Numbered from the stretch's first letter, positions 34,030 through 47,015 are shown. The stretch is 64,000 nt of DNA from Atherix ibis (GCA_958298945.1 OY282608.1:74944806-75008805), one strand, 5' to 3'. Notes: generated from the sequence alone by a model not told the origin. Numbers and translations are program-made.

Positions 34030-36829
34030 TTTGTTGGTTTGTTGGTTTGTTTGTTTGTTCGTTTGGTCGTTTGGTCGTTTGTTGGCTTGTTGGTTTATTG
34101 GCTTGTTGGTTTGTTGGTTTGTTGGCTTGTTGGTTTGTTGGTTTGTTGGTTAATTGGTTTATTTATTTGTTAGTTTGTTTGTTTGTTGGTTTGTACGTTT
34201 GTTGGTTTGTTGGTTACTAGGTTTGTTGGTTTGTTCGTTTGTTGGTTTGTTGGTTTGTTGGTTTGTTGGTTTTTTGGTTTATTGGTTTGTTGGTTTGTTG
34301 GTTTGTTGGTTTGTTGGTTTGTTGGTTTGTTGGTTTGTTGTTTGTTGATTTGTTGGTTTGTTCGTTTGTTCGTTTGTTGGCTTGTTGGTTGTTCGTTTGT
34401 TGGTTTGTTGGTTACTTGGTTTGTTGGTTTGTTGGTTTGTTGGTTTGTTGGTTTTTTGGATTGTTGGTTTGTTGGTTTGTTGGTTTGTTGGTTTGTTGGT
34501 TAGTTGGCTTGTTGGTTTGTTGGTTTCTTTGTTTGTTGGTTTGTTCGTTTGTTGGCTTGTTGGTTTGTTAGTTTGTTGGTTTGTTGGTTTGTTGGTTAAT
34601 TTGTTTGCTGGTTTGTTGCAGTGTTGGTTTGTTTATTTGTTGGTTTGATGGTTTGTTGGTTTGTTGGTTTGTTGGTTTGTTGGTTTGTTGGTTTGTTTGT
34701 TTGTTGGTTTGTTCGTTTGTTGGCTTGTTGGTTTGTTGGTTTGTTGGTTTGTTGGTTTGTTGGTTTGTTGTTTGTTGATTTGTTGGTTTGTTCGTTTGTT
34801 CGTTTGTTGGCTTGTTGGTTGTTCGTTTGTTGGTTTGTTAATTTGTTGGTTTGTTGGTTTGTTGGTTTGTTCGTTTGTTGATTTGTTGGTTTGTTAGTTT
34901 TTTCGTTTGTTGGCTTGTTGGTTTGTTGGCTTGTTGGCTTGTTAGTTTGTTGGTTTGTTGGTTTGTTGGTTACTTTTTTTGTTGGTTTGTTGGTTTGTTG
35001 GTTTGTTGGTTTGTTGGTTTTTGGATTGTTGGTTTGTTGGTTTGTTGGTTTGTTGGTTTGTTGGTTAGTTGGCTTGTTGGTTTGTTGGTTTCTTTGTTTG
35101 TTGGTTTGTTCGTTTGTTGGCTTGTTGGTTTGTTAGTTTGTTGGTTTGTTGGTTTGTTGGTTAATTTGTTTGCTGGTTTGTTGCAGTGTTGGTTTGTTTG
35201 TTTGTTGGTTTGATGGTTTGTTGGCTTGTTAGTTTGTTGGTTTGTTGGTTTGTTGGTTTGTTGGTTTGTTGGTTACTTGGTTTGTTTGTTTATTGGTTTG
35301 TTGGCTTGTTGGTTTATTGGTTTGTTGGTTTGTTGGTTTGTTGGTTTGTTGGTTTGTTGGTTTGTTGGTTTGTTTGTTTGTTGGTTTGCTCGTTTGTTGG
35401 CTTATTGGTGTATTAGCTTGTTGGTTTGTTGGCTTGTTTGTTTGTTCGTTTGTTGGTTTGTTGGTTTGTTGGTTTGTTGGTTTGTTGGTTTATTTGTTTG
35501 TTGGTTTGTTTGTTTGTTTGTTTGTACGTTTGTTGGTTTGTTGGTTACTTGGTTTGTTGGTTTGTTCGTTTGTGCGTTTGTTGGTTTGTTGGTTTGTTGG
35601 TTTGTTGGTTTGTTGGCTTGTTGGTTTGTTGGTTTAATGGTTTGTTGGTTTGTTGGTTTGTTGGTTTGTTTGTTTGTTGGCTTGTTGTTTGTTGGTTTGT
35701 TGGTTTGTTGGTTTGTTGGTTTGTTGGTTTGTTCGTTTGTGCGTTTGTTGGTTTGTTGGTTTGTTGGTTTGTTGGTTTGTTGGTTTGTTCGTTTGTTGGT
35801 TTGTTCGTTTGTTCGTTTGTTGGTTTGTTGGTTTGTTGGTTTGTTGATTTGTTAATTTGTTCGTTTGTTCGTTTGTTGGCTTGTTGGTTTGTAGGTTTGT
35901 TGGTTTGTTCGTTTGTTGATCTGTTGGTTTGTTAGTTTTTTCGTTTGTTGGCTTGTTGGTTTGTTGGCTTGTTGGCTTGTTGGTTTGTTGGTTTGTTGGT
36001 TTGTTGGTTACTTGGTTTGTTGGTTTGTTGGTTTGTTGGTTTGTTGGTTTTTTGGATTGTTGGTTTGTTGGTTTGTTGGTTTGTTGGTTTGTTGGTTAGT
36101 TGGCTTGTTGGTTTGTTGGTTTCTTTGTTTGTTGGTTTGTTCGTTTGTTGGCTTGTTGGTTTGTTAGTTTGTTGGTTTGTTGGTTTGTTGGTTAATTTGT
36201 TTGCTGGTTTGTTGCAGTGTTGGTTTGTTTATTTGTTGGTTTGATGGTTTGTTGGTTTGTTGGTTTGTTGGTTTGTTGGTTTGTTGGTTTGTTTGTTTGT
36301 TGGTTTGTTCGTTTGTTGGCTTGTTGGTTTGTTGGTTTGTTGGTTTGTTGGTTTGTTGGTTTGTTGTTTGTTGATTTGTTGGTTTGTTCGTTTGTTCATT
36401 TGTTGGCTTGTTGGTTGTTCGTTTGTTGGCTTGTTGGTTTGTTAGTTTGTTGGTTTGTTGGTTTGTTGGTTAATTTGTTTGCTGGTTTGTTGCAGTGTTG
36501 GTTTGTTTGTTTGTTGGTTTGATGGTTTGTTGGCTCGTTAGTTTGTTGGTTTGTGGGTTTGTTGGTTTGTTGGTTTGTTGGTTACTTGGTTTGTTTGTTT
36601 ATTGGTTTGTTGGCTTGTTGGTTTATTGGTTTGTTGGTTTGTTGGTTTGTTGGTTTGTTGGTTTGTTGGTTTGTTGGTTTGTTTGTTTGTTGGTTTGCTC
36701 GTTTGTTGGCTTATTGGTGTATTAGCTTGTTGGTTTGTTGGCTTGTTTGTTTGTTCGTTTGTTGGTTTGTTGGTTTGTTGGTTTGTTGGTTTGTTGGTTT
36801 ATTTGTTTGTTGGTTTGTTTGTTTGTTGG
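34030..36829 (+). repeat. 2.8-kb tandem higher-order repeat, copy 1
   Basis: This matches 36,830-39,645 at offset 2800 to about 35,770 and at 2816 beyond it, where copy 2 has two extra 8-bp units. GCAGTG markers at 34,618, 35,183, 36,214 and 36,492 recur at 37,418, 37,983, 39,030 and 39,308. A TTTGTTTGTTTGTTTG run near 35,510 is TTTGTTTGTTTGGTTG in copy 2. An internal repeat of about 1.3 kb also links 35.2-35.5 with 36.5-36.8 kb. Confidence 0.88.
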
Positions 36830-39645
36830 TTTGTTGGTTTGTTGGTTTGTTTGTTTGTTCGTTTGGTCGTTTGGTCGTTTGTTGGCTTGTTGGTTTATTG
36901 GCTTGTTGGTTTGTTGGTTTGTTGGCTTGTTGGTTTGTTGGTTTGTTGGTTAATTGGTTTATTTATTTGTTAGTTTGTTTGTTTGTTGGTTTGTACGTTT
37001 GTTGGTTTGTTGGTTACTAGGTTTGTTGGTTTGTTCGTTTGTTGGTTTGTTGGTTTGTTGGTTTGTTGGTTTTTTGGTTTATTGGTTTGTTGGTTTGTTG
37101 GTTTGTTGGTTTGTTGGTTTGTTGGTTTGTTGGTTTGTTGTTTGTTGATTTGTTGGTTTGTTCGTTTGTTCGTTTGTTGGCTTGTTGGTTGTTCGTTTGT
37201 TGGTTTGTTGGTTACTTGGTTTGTTGGTTTGTTGGTTTGTTGGTTTGTTGGTTTTTTGGATTGTTGGTTTGTTGGTTTGTTGGTTTGTTGGTTTGTTGGT
37301 TAGTTGGCTTGTTGGTTTGTTGGTTTCTTTGTTTGTTGGTTTGTTCGTTTGTTGGCTTGTTGGTTTGTTAGTTTGTTGGTTTGTTGGTTTGTTGGTTAAT
37401 TTGTTTGCTGGTTTGTTGCAGTGTTGGTTTGTTTATTTGTTGGTTTGATGGTTTGTTGGTTTGTTGGTTTGTTGGTTTGTTGGTTTGTTGGTTTGTTTGT
37501 TTGTTGGTTTGTTCGTTTGTTGGCTTGTTGGTTTGTTGGTTTGTTGGTTTGTTGGTTTGTTGGTTTGTTGTTTGTTGATTTGTTGGTTTGTTCGTTTGTT
37601 CGTTTGTTGGCTTGTTGGTTGTTCGTTTGTTGGTTTGTTAATTTGTTGGTTTGTTGGTTTGTTGGTTTGTTCGTTTGTTGATTTGTTGGTTTGTTAGTTT
37701 TTTCGTTTGTTGGCTTGTTGGTTTGTTGGCTTGTTGGCTTGTTAGTTTGTTGGTTTGTTGGTTTGTTGGTTACTTTTTTTGTTGGTTTGTTGGTTTGTTG
37801 GTTTGTTGGTTTGTTGGTTTTTGGATTGTTGGTTTGTTGGTTTGTTGGTTTGTTGGTTTGTTGGTTAGTTGGCTTGTTGGTTTGTTGGTTTCTTTGTTTG
37901 TTGGTTTGTTCGTTTGTTGGCTTGTTGGTTTGTTAGTTTGTTGGTTTGTTGGTTTGTTGGTTAATTTGTTTGCTGGTTTGTTGCAGTGTTGGTTTGTTTG
38001 TTTGTTGGTTTGATGGTTTGTTGGCTTGTTAGTTTGTTGGTTTGTTGGTTTGTTGGTTTGTTGGTTTGTTGGTTACTTGGTTTGTTTGTTTATTGGTTTG
38101 TTGGCTTGTTGGTTTATTGGTTTGTTGGTTTGTTGGTTTGTTGGTTTGTTGGTTTGTTGGTTTGTTGGTTTGTTTGTTTGTTGGTTTGCTCGTTTGTTGG
38201 CTTATTGGTGTATTAGCTTGTTGGTTTGTTGGCTTGTTTGTTTGTTCGTTTGTTGGTTTGTTGGTTTGTTGGTTTGTTGGTTTGTTGGTTTATTTGTTTG
38301 TTGGTTTGTTTGTTTGTTTGGTTGTACGTTTGTTGGTTTGTTGGTTACTTGGTTTGTTGGTTTGTTCGTTTGTGCGTTTGTTGGTTTGTTGGTTTGTTGG
38401 TTTGTTGGTTTGTTGGCTTGTTGGTTTGTTGGTTTAATGGTTTGTTGGTTTGTTGGTTTGTTGGTTTGTTTGTTTGTTGGTTTGTTGTTTGTTGGTTTGT
38501 TGGTTTGTTGGTTTGTTGGTTTGTTGGTTTGTTCGTTTGTGCGTTTGTTGGTTTGTTGGTTTGTTGGTTTGTTGGTTTGTTGGTTTGTTGGTTTGTTGGT
38601 TTGTTCGTTTGTTGGTTTGTTCGTTTGTTCGTTTGTTGGTTTGTTGGTTTGTTGGTTTGTTGATTTGTTAATTTGTTCGTTTGTTCGTTTGTTGGCTTGT
38701 TGGTTTGTAGGTTTGTTGGTTTGTTCGTTTGTTGATCTGTTGGTTTGTTAGTTTTTTCGTTTGTTGGCTTGTTGGTTTGTTGGCTTGTTGGCTTGTTGGT
38801 TTGTTGGTTTGTTGGTTTGTTGGTTACTTGGTTTGTTGGTTTGTTGGTTTGTTGGTTTGTTGGTTTTTTGGATTGTTGGTTTGTTGGTTTGTTGGTTTGT
38901 TGGTTTGTTGGTTAGTTGGCTTGTTGGTTTGTTGGTTTCTTTGTTTGTTGGTTTGTTCGTTTGTTGGCTTGTTGGTTTGTTAGTTTGTTGGTTTGTTGGT
39001 TTGTTGGTTAATTTGTTTGCTGGTTTGTTGCAGTGTTGGTTTGTTTATTTGTTGGTTTGATGGTTTGTTGGTTTGTTGGTTTGTTGGTTTGTTGGTTTGT
39101 TGGTTTGTTTGTTTGTTGGTTTGTTCGTTTGTTGGCTTGTTGGTTTGTTGGTTTGTTGGTTTGTTGGTTTGTTGGTTTGTTGTTTGTTGATTTGTTGGTT
39201 TGTTCGTTTGTTCATTTGTTGGCTTGTTGGTTGTTCGTTTGTTGGCTTGTTGGTTTGTTAGTTTGTTGGTTTGTTGGTTTGTTGGTTAATTTGTTTGCTG
39301 GTTTGTTGCAGTGTTGGTTTGTTTGTTTGTTGGTTTGATGGTTTGTTGGCTCGTTAGTTTGTTGGTTTGTGGGTTTGTTGGTTTGTTGGTTTGTTGGTTA
39401 CTTGGTTTGTTTGTTTATTGGTTTGTTGGCTTGTTGGTTTATTGGTTTGTTGGTTTGTTGGTTTGTTGGTTTGTTGGTTTGTTGGTTTGTTGGTTTGTTT
39501 GTTTGTTGGTTTGCTCGTTTGTTGGCTTATTGGTGTATTAGCTTGTTGGTTTGTTGGCTTGTTTGTTTGTTCGTTTGTTGGTTTGTTGGTTTGTTGGTTT
39601 GTTGGTTTGTTGGTTTATTTGTTTGTTGGTTTGTTTGTTTGTTTG
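36830..39645 (+). repeat. 2.8-kb tandem higher-order repeat, copy 2
   Basis: This copy abuts copy 1. After its end the array goes on with about 1 kb (39,646-40,640) that matches 38,330-39,320 at offsets of 1318-1325 bp, which continues the 1.3-kb sub-period. A 12-bp unit (TTGGTTTGTTTG) near 39,895 is an irregularity of that following stretch. Confidence 0.88.
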
Positions 39646-40339
39646 TTTGTACGTTTGTTGGTTTGTTGGTTACTTGGTTTGTTGGTTTGTTCGTTTGTGC
39701 GTTTGTTGGTTTGTTGGTTTGTTGGTTTGTTGGTTTGTTGGCTTGTTGGTTTGTTGGTTTAATGGTTTGTTGGTTTGTTGGTTTGTTGGTTTGTTTGTTT
39801 GTTGGTTTGTTGTTTGTTGGTTTGTTGGTTTGTTGGTTTGTTGGTTTGTTGGTTTGTTCGTTTGTGCGTTTGTTGGTTTGTTGGTTTGTTGGTTTGTTTG
39901 GTTTGTTGGTTTGTTGGTTTGTTCGTTTGTTGGTTTGTTCGTTTGTTCGTTTGTTGGTTTGTTGGTTTGTTGGTTTGTTGATTTGTTAATTTGTTCGTTT
40001 GTTCGTTTGTTGGCTTGTTGGTTTGTAGGTTTGTTGGTTTGTTCGTTTGTTGATCTGTTGGTTTGTTAGTTTTTTCGTTTGTTGGCTTGTTGGTTTGTTG
40101 GCTTGTTGGCTTGTTGGTTTGTTGGTTTGTTGGTTTGTTGGTTACTTGGTTTGTTGGTTTGTTGGTTTGTTGGTTTGTTGGTTTTTTGGATTGTTGGTTT
40201 GTTGGTTTGTTGGTTTGTTGGTTTGTTTGTTAGTTGGCTTCTTGGTTTGTTGGTTTCTTTGTTTGTTGGTTTGTTCGTTTGTTGGCTTGTTGGTTTGTTA
40301 GTTTGTTGGTTTGTTGGTTTGTTGGTTAATTTGTTTGCT

Positions 40340-43300
40340 GGTTTGTTGCAGTGTTGGTTTGTTTATTTGTTGGTTTGATGGTTTGTTGGTTTGTTGGTTT
40401 GTTGGTTTGTTGGTTTGTTGGTTTGTTGGTTTGTTTGTTTGTTGGTTTGTTCGTTTGTTGGCTTGTTGGTTTGTTGGTTTGTTGGTTTGTTGGTTTGTTG
40501 GTTTGTTGTTTGTTGATTTGTTGGTTTGTTCGTTTGTTCATTTGTTGGCTTGTTGGTTGTTCGTTTGTTGGTTTGTTGATTTGTTGGTTTGTTGGTTTCT
40601 TGGTTTGTTCGTTTGTTGATTTGTTGGTTTGTTAGTTATTTCGTTTGTTGGCTTGTTGGTTTGTTGGCTTGTTGGCTTGTTGGTTTGTTGGTTTGTTGGT
40701 TTGTTGGTTACTTTTTTTGTTGGTTTGTTGGTTTGTTGGTTTGTTGGTTTGTTGGTTTTTGGTTTGTTGGTTTGTTGGTTTGTTGGTTTGTTGGTTTGTT
40801 GGTTAGTTGGCTTGTTGGTTTGTTGGTTTCTTTGTTTGTTGGTTTGTTCGTTTGTTGGCTTGTTGGTTTGTTAGTTTGTTGGTTTGTTAGTTTGTTGGTT
40901 AATTTGTTTGCTGGTTTGTTGCAGTGTTGGTTTGTTTGTTTGTTGGTTTGATGGTTTGTTGGCTTGTTAGTTTGTTGGTTTGTTGGTTTGTTTTTTTGTT
41001 GGTTTGTTGGCTTGTTGGTTGTTGGTTTGTTGGTTTGTTGGTTTGTTGGTTTATTTGTTTGTTGGTTGGTTGGCTTGTTGGTTTGTTGGTTTGTTGACTA
41101 GTTGGTTTGTTGGTTTGTTGGTTTCTTAGTTTGTTGGTTTGTTCGTTTGTTGGCTTGTTGCTTTTTTGGTTTGTTGGTTTGTTGGTTTGTTGGTTTGTTG
41201 GTTTGTTGGTTTTTTGGTTTGTTGGCTTGTTGGTTTGTTGGTTTGTTGGTTTGTTGGTTTCTTGGTTTGTTGATTTGTTGGTTTGTTGGTTTGTTGGTTT
41301 GTTGGTTTGTTGATTTGTTGGTTTGTTGGTTTGTTCGTTTGTTCGCTTGTTCGTTTGTTGGTTTTTTGGTTTGTTGGTTTGTTGGGTTGTTGGTTTGTTG
41401 GTTTGTTGGTTTGTTCGTTTGTTGGTTTGTTGGTTAATTGGTTTGTTGGTTTGTTGGTTTGTTGGCTTGTTGGTTTATTGGTTTGTTGGTTTGTTGGTTT
41501 GTTGGTTTGTTTGTTTGTTCATTTGGTCGTTTGTTGGCTTGTTGGTTTATTGGCTTGTTGGTTTGTTGGTTTGTTGGCTTGTTGGTTTGTTGGTTTGTTG
41601 GTTAACTGGTTTATTTGTTTGTTAGTTTGTTTGTATGTTGGTTTGTACGTTTGTTGGTTTGTTGGTTACTAGGTTTGTTGGTTTGTTCTTTTGTTCGTTT
41701 GTTGGTTTGTTGGTTTGTTGGTTTGTTCGTTTGTTGGTTTGTTGGTTTGTTGGTTTGTTGGTTTTTTGGTTTATTAGTTTGTTGGTTTGTTGGTTTGTTG
41801 GTTTGTTGGTTTGTTGGTTTGTTGGTTTGTTGGTTTGTTGGTTTGTTGTTTGTTGATTTGTTGGTTCGTTCGTTTGTTCGTTTGTTGGCTTGTTGGTTGT
41901 TCGTTTGTTGGTTTGTTGATTTGTTGGTTTGTTGGTTTGTTGGTTTGTTGGTTTATTTGTTTGTTGGTTTGTTTGCTTGTTGGTTTGTACGTTTGTTGGT
42001 TTGTTGGTTACTTGGTTTGTTGGTTTGTTCGTTTGTGCGTTTGTTGGTTTGTTGGTTTGTTGGTTTGTTGGTTTGTTGGTTTGTTGGTTTGTTGGCTTGT
42101 TGGTTTGTTGGTTAGTTGGTTTGTTGGTTACTTGGTTTGTTGGTTTGTTGGTTTGTTGGTTTGTTGGTTTGTTGGTTTTGTGGATTGTTGGTTTGTTGGT
42201 TTGTTGGTTTGTTGGTTAGTTGGCTTGTTGGTTTGTTGGTTTCTTTGTTTGTTGGTTTGTTCGTTTGTTGGTTTGTTGGTTTGTTAGTTTGTTGGTTTGT
42301 TGGTTTGTTGGTTAATTTGTTTGCTGGTTTGTTGCAGTGTTGGTTTGTTTGTTTGTTGATTTGATGGTTTGTTGGTTTGTTGGTTTGTTGGTTTGTTGGT
42401 TTGTTGGTTTGTTGGTTTGTTTGTTTGTTGGTTTGTTCGTTTGTTGGCTTGCTGGTTTGTTAGTTTGTTGGTTTGTTGGTTTGTTGGTTAATTTGTTTGC
42501 TGATTTGTTGCAGTGTTGGTTTGTTTGTTTGTTGGTTTGATGGTTTGTTGGCTTGTTAGTTTGTTGGTTTGTTGGTTTGTTTTTTTGTTGGTTTGTTGGC
42601 TTGTTGGTTGTTGGTTTGTTGTTTTGTTGGTTTGTTGGTTTATTTGTTTGTTGGTTTGTTGGCTTGTTGGTTTGTTGGTTTGTTGACTTGTTGGTTTGTT
42701 GGTTTGTTGGTTTCTTAGTTTGTTGGTTTGTTCGTTTGTTGGCTTGTTGCTTTTTTGGTTTGGTGGTTTGTTGGTTTGTTGGTTTGTTGGTTTGTTGGTT
42801 TTTGGGTTTGTTGGCTTTTTGGTTTGTTGGTTTGTTGGTTTGTTGGTTTGTTGTTTTGTTGGTTTGTTGGTTTGTTGGTTTGTTGGTTTGTTGGTTTGTT
42901 CGCTTGTTCGTTTGTTGGTTTTTTGGTTTGTTGGTTTGTTGGCTTGTTGATTTGTTGGTTTGTTGGTTTGTTCGTTTGTTGGTTTGTTGGTTACTTGGTT
43001 TGTTGGTTTGTTGGTTTGTTGGCTTGTTGGTTAATTGGTTTGTTGGTTTGTTGGTTTGTTGGTTTATTGGTTTATTTGTTTGTTAGTTTGTTTGTTTGTT
43101 GGTTTGTACGTTTGTTGGTTTGTTGGTTACTAGGTTTGTTGGTTTGTTCTTTTGTTCGTTTGTTGGTTTGTTGGTTTGTTAGTTTGTTCGTTTGTTGGTT
43201 TGTTGGTTTGTTGGTTTGTTGGTTTTTTGGTTTATTGGTTTGTTGGTTTGTTGGTTTGTTGGTTTGTTGGTTTGTTGGTTTGTTGGTTTGTTGGTTTGTT

Positions 43301-44700
43301 GTTTGTTGGTTTGTTGGTTTATTGGTTTGTTGGTTTGTTGGTTTGTTCGTTTGTTGGTTTGTTGGTTTGTTGGTTTGTTGGTTTATTGGTTTGTTGGTTT
43401 GTTGATTTGTTCGTTTGTTGGTTTGTTGATTTGTTGGTTTGTTCGTTTGTTCGTTTGTTGGCTTGTTGGTTTGTTGGCTTGTTGGCTTGTTGGTTTGTTG
43501 GTTTGTTGTGTTATTGGTTACTTGGTTTGTTGGTTTGTTGATTTGTTGGTTTGTTCGTTTGTTCGTTTGTTGGCTTGTTGGTTTGTTGGCTTGTTGACTT
43601 GTTGGTTTGTTGGTTTGTTGTGTTGTTGGCTACTTGGTTTGTTGGTTTGTTGGTTTGTTGGTTTGTTGGTTTGTTGGTTTGTTGATGTGTTGGTTTGTTC
43701 CTTTTTTCGTTTGTTGGCTTGTTGGTTTGTTGGCTTGTTGGCTTGTTGGTTTGTTGGTTTGTTGGTTCGTTGGTTACTTGGTTTGTTGGTGTGTTGGTTT
43801 GTTGGTTTGTTGGTTTTTTGGTTTGTTGGTTTGTTGGTTTGTTGGTTTTTTGATTTGTTGGTTTGTTGGTTTGTTCGTTTGTTGGTTTTTTGGTTTGTTG
43901 GTTTGTTCGTTTGTTGGTTTGTTGGTTTATTGGTTTATTGGTTTGTTGGTTTGTTCATTTGTTGGTTTGTTGATTTGTTCGTTTGTTCGTTTGTTTTCTT
44001 GTTGGTTTGTTGGTTTGTTGGCTTATTGGTTTGTTGGTTTGTTGGTTTGTTCGTTTGTTGGTTTTTTGGTTTGTTGGTTTGTTGGCTTGTTGGTTTGTTG
44101 GTTTGTTGGTTTGTTGGTTTGTTGGTTACTTGGTTACTTGGTTTGTCGGTTTTTGGCTTGTTGGTTTGTTGGTTTGTTGGTTTGTTTGTTTGTTGGTTTG
44201 TTGGCTTATAGGTTTGTTGGTTTGTTGGTTTGTTCGTTTGTTGGTTTTTTGGTTTGTTGGTTTGTTGGTTTGTTGGCTTGTTGGTTTGTTGGTTTGTTAG
44301 TTTGTTGGTTTGTTGGTTATTGGGTTGCTTGGTTTGTCGGTTTGTTGGCTTGTTGGTTTGTTGGTTTGTTGGTTTGTTGGTTTGTTGGTTTTTTGGTTTG
44401 TTGGTTTGTTGGTTTGTTGGGTTGTTGGTTTGTTTGTTTGTTGGTTTGTTCGTTTGTTGGGTTGTTGGTTTGTTGGCTTGTTGGCTTGTTGGTTTGCTAG
44501 TTTGTTTGCTCGTTGGTTTGTTGGCTTGTTGGTTTGTTGGTTTGTTGGTTTGTTGGTTTATTTGTTTGTTGGTTTTATTGTTTGTTGGGTTGTTCGTTTG
44601 TTGGTTTGTTAGTTACTTGGTTTGTTGGTTTGTTGGTTTGTTCGTTTGTTGGTTTGTTGGTTTGTTGGTTTGTTCGTTTGTTGGTTTGTTGGTTTGTTGC
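40340..44700 (+). repeat. 18-kb super-repeat, left copy
   Basis: The order of variants here recurs about 18 kb downstream. GCAGTG sites at 40,348, 40,921, 42,334 and 42,510 correspond to 58,341, 58,906, 60,280 and 60,448 (offsets 17,993, 17,985, 17,946 and 17,938). The GTGTTGTTGGCTACTTGG region near 43,620 corresponds to one near 61,654 (offset 18,034). The left edge is uncertain because related repeats lie on both sides. The right copy has an extra 1.26-kb unit. Confidence 0.8.
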
Positions 44701-45289
44701 TTTGTAGGGATGTTGGTTTGTTGGTTTGTTGGTTTGTTGGTTTGTTGGTTTGTTGGTTTTTTTGGTTTGTTGGTTTGTTGGTTTGTTGGTTTGTTGGTTT
44801 GTTTGTTTGTTGGTTTATTCGTTTGTTGGTTTGTTGGTTTGTTGGTTTGTTGGTTTGTTGGTTTATTGGTTTGTTGGTTTGTTGGTTTTTTAGTTTGTTG
44901 GTTTGCTCGTTTGTTGGTTTGCTGGTTTGTTGGTTTGTTGGTTTGTCGGTTTGTTGGTTTGTTTGTTTGTTGGTTTGTTGGTTTGTTGGTTTGTTGGTTT
45001 GTGGGTTTGTTGGTTTGTTGATTTATTTGTTTATTTGTTTTTTGGTTTGTGGGTTTGTTGGTTGGTATGTTGGTTTGTGGGCTTGTTGGTTTGTTGGTTT
45101 GTTGGTTTTTTGGTTTATTGGTTTGTTGGTTTGTTGTTCTGTTGGTTTGTTTGTTTGTTGGTATGTTGGTTTGTTGGTTTGTTGGTTTGTTGGTTTGTTC
45201 GTTTGTTGGTTTGTTGGTTTGTTGGTTTGTTGGTTTGTTGGTTTGTTGGTTTGTTTGTTTGTTGGTTTGTTGGTTTGTTGGTTTTTTGG
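44701..45289 (+). repeat. Satellite at the start of the 45-56 kb variant family
   Basis: This short stretch leads into a family marked by TTGTTCTG and TTGTAGGTACG units and lacking GCAGTG and GGCTTGCTGG. It holds a rare variant, TAGGGATG at 44,706-44,713, and a cluster of TTTATTTG units near 45,020-45,040. Nothing other than satellite is present. Confidence 0.7.
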
Positions 45290-47015
45290 TTTGTTGGTTT
45301 GTTGGTTTGTTGGTTTTTTGGTTTTTTGGTTTGTTTGTTTGTTAGTTTGTTCGTTTGTTGGCTTGTTGGCTTGTTGGCTTGTTGGCTTGTTGGTTTGTAG
45401 GTACGTTGGTTTGTTGGCTTGTTGGTTTGTTGGTTTGTTGGTTTTTTGGTTTGTTGGTTTGTTGGTTTGTTGTTCTGTTGGTTTGTTTGTTTGTTGGTTT
45501 GTTGGTTTGTTGGTTTGTTGGTTTGTTGGTTTGTTGGTTTGTTGGTTTGTTGGTTTGTTGGTTTGTTGGTTTGTTGGTTTGTTCGTTTGTTGGTTTGTTG
45601 GTTTATTGGCTTGTTGGTTTGTTGGTTTGTTGGTTTGTTGGTTTATTTGTTTGTTGGTTTGTTTGTTTGTTGGGTTGTTCGTTTGTTGGTTTGTTAGTTA
45701 CTTGGTTTGTTGGTTTGTTGGTTTGTTCGTTTGTTGGTTTGTTTATTTGTTGGTTTGTTCGTTTTGTTGGTTTGTTGGTTTGTTGGTTTGTAGGTTTGTT
45801 GGTTTGTTGGTTTGTTGGTTTGTTGGTTTGTTGGTTTGTTGGTTTGTTGGTTTGTTGGTTTGTTGGTTTGTTGGTTTGTTTGTTTGTTGGTTTGTTCGTT
45901 TGTTGGTTTGTTGGTTTGTTGGTTTGTTGGTTTGTTGGTTTATTGGTTTGTTGGTTTGTTGGTTTTTTAGTTTGTTGGTTTGTTGGTTTGCTCGTTTGTT
46001 GGTTTGCTGGTTTGTTGGTTTGTTGGTTTGTTGGTTTGTTGGTTTGTTGGTATGTTGGTTTGTTGGTTTGTTGGTATGTTGGTTTGTTGGCTTGTTGGTT
46101 TGTTGGTTAGTTGGTTTTTTTGTTTGTTGGTTTGTCGGTTTGTTGTTCTGTTGGTTTGTTTGTTTGTTGGTTTGTTGATTTGTTGGTTTGTTGATTTGTT
46201 GGTTTGTTGGTTTTTTGGTTTGTTGGCTTGTTTGTTTATTGGTTTTTTATTTTGTTGGTTTGTTCGTTTGTTCGTTTGTTGGCTTGTTGGTTTGTTGGCT
46301 TGTTGGTTTGTTAGTTTGTTGGTTTGTTGTTTTGTTGGTTTGTTGGTTTATTTGTTTGTTGGTTTGTTGGTTTATTGGTTTGTTTGTTTGTTGGTTTGTT
46401 GGTTCGTTGGTTTGTTGGTTTGTTGGTTTGTTGGTTTGTTTGTTTGTTGGTTTGTTGGTTTGTTGGCTTGTTGGCTTGTTGACTTGTTGGTTTGTTGGTT
46501 TGTTGGTTTGTTGGTTTGTTGGTTCGTTAGTTTATTTGTTTGTTGGTTTGTTGGCTTGTTGGATTGTTGGTTTGTTGGCTTGTTGGTGTTTTGGTTTGTG
46601 GTTTGTTGGTTTGTTGGTTTTTGGTTTGTTGGTTTGTTGGTTTGTTGGTTTGTTGGCTTGTTGGTTTGTTGGTTTGTTCGTTTGTTGGTTTTTTGGTTTG
46701 TTAGTTTGTTGGTTTGTTGGTTTGTTGGCTTGTTGGTTGTTGGTTTGTTGGTTTGTTGGTTTGTTGGTTTATTTGTTTGTTGGTTTGTTGGCTTGTTGGT
46801 TTGTTGGTTTGTTGACTTGTTGGTTTGTTGGTTTGTTGGTTTCTTAGTTTGTTGGTTTGTTCGTTTGTTGGTTTGTTGGTTTGTTGGTTTGTTGGTTTGT
46901 TGGTTTGTTGGTTTGTTCGTTTGTTGGTTTGTTGGTTTGTTGGTTTGTTGGTTTGTTGGTTTGTTGGTTTGTTGGTTTGTTGGTTTGTTGGTTTGTTGGT
47001 TTGTTGGTTTTTTGG
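45290..47015 (+). repeat. 1.73-1.77-kb higher-order repeat, copy 1
   Basis: Variants here recur 1726 bp downstream at the left (GTAGGTACG at 45,397 and 47,123) and 1767 bp downstream further on (the TTGATTTG pair near 46,180 and 47,947). The two differ by several length changes, so this is an older or more rearranged pair than the others. Confidence 0.7.

Noticed and set aside
34618..40926. Regularly spaced GCAGTG units as a CRISPR-like array
   Set aside because: Spacing is 278-1047 bp and the intervening sequence is the same satellite. There are no unique spacers, leader or cas genes.
44333..44350. Two-layer G-quadruplex sites as firm features
   Set aside because: GG pairs with six-base loops give only weak two-layer candidates spread over the whole array, so no single site can be supported; kept as a general hypothesis only.
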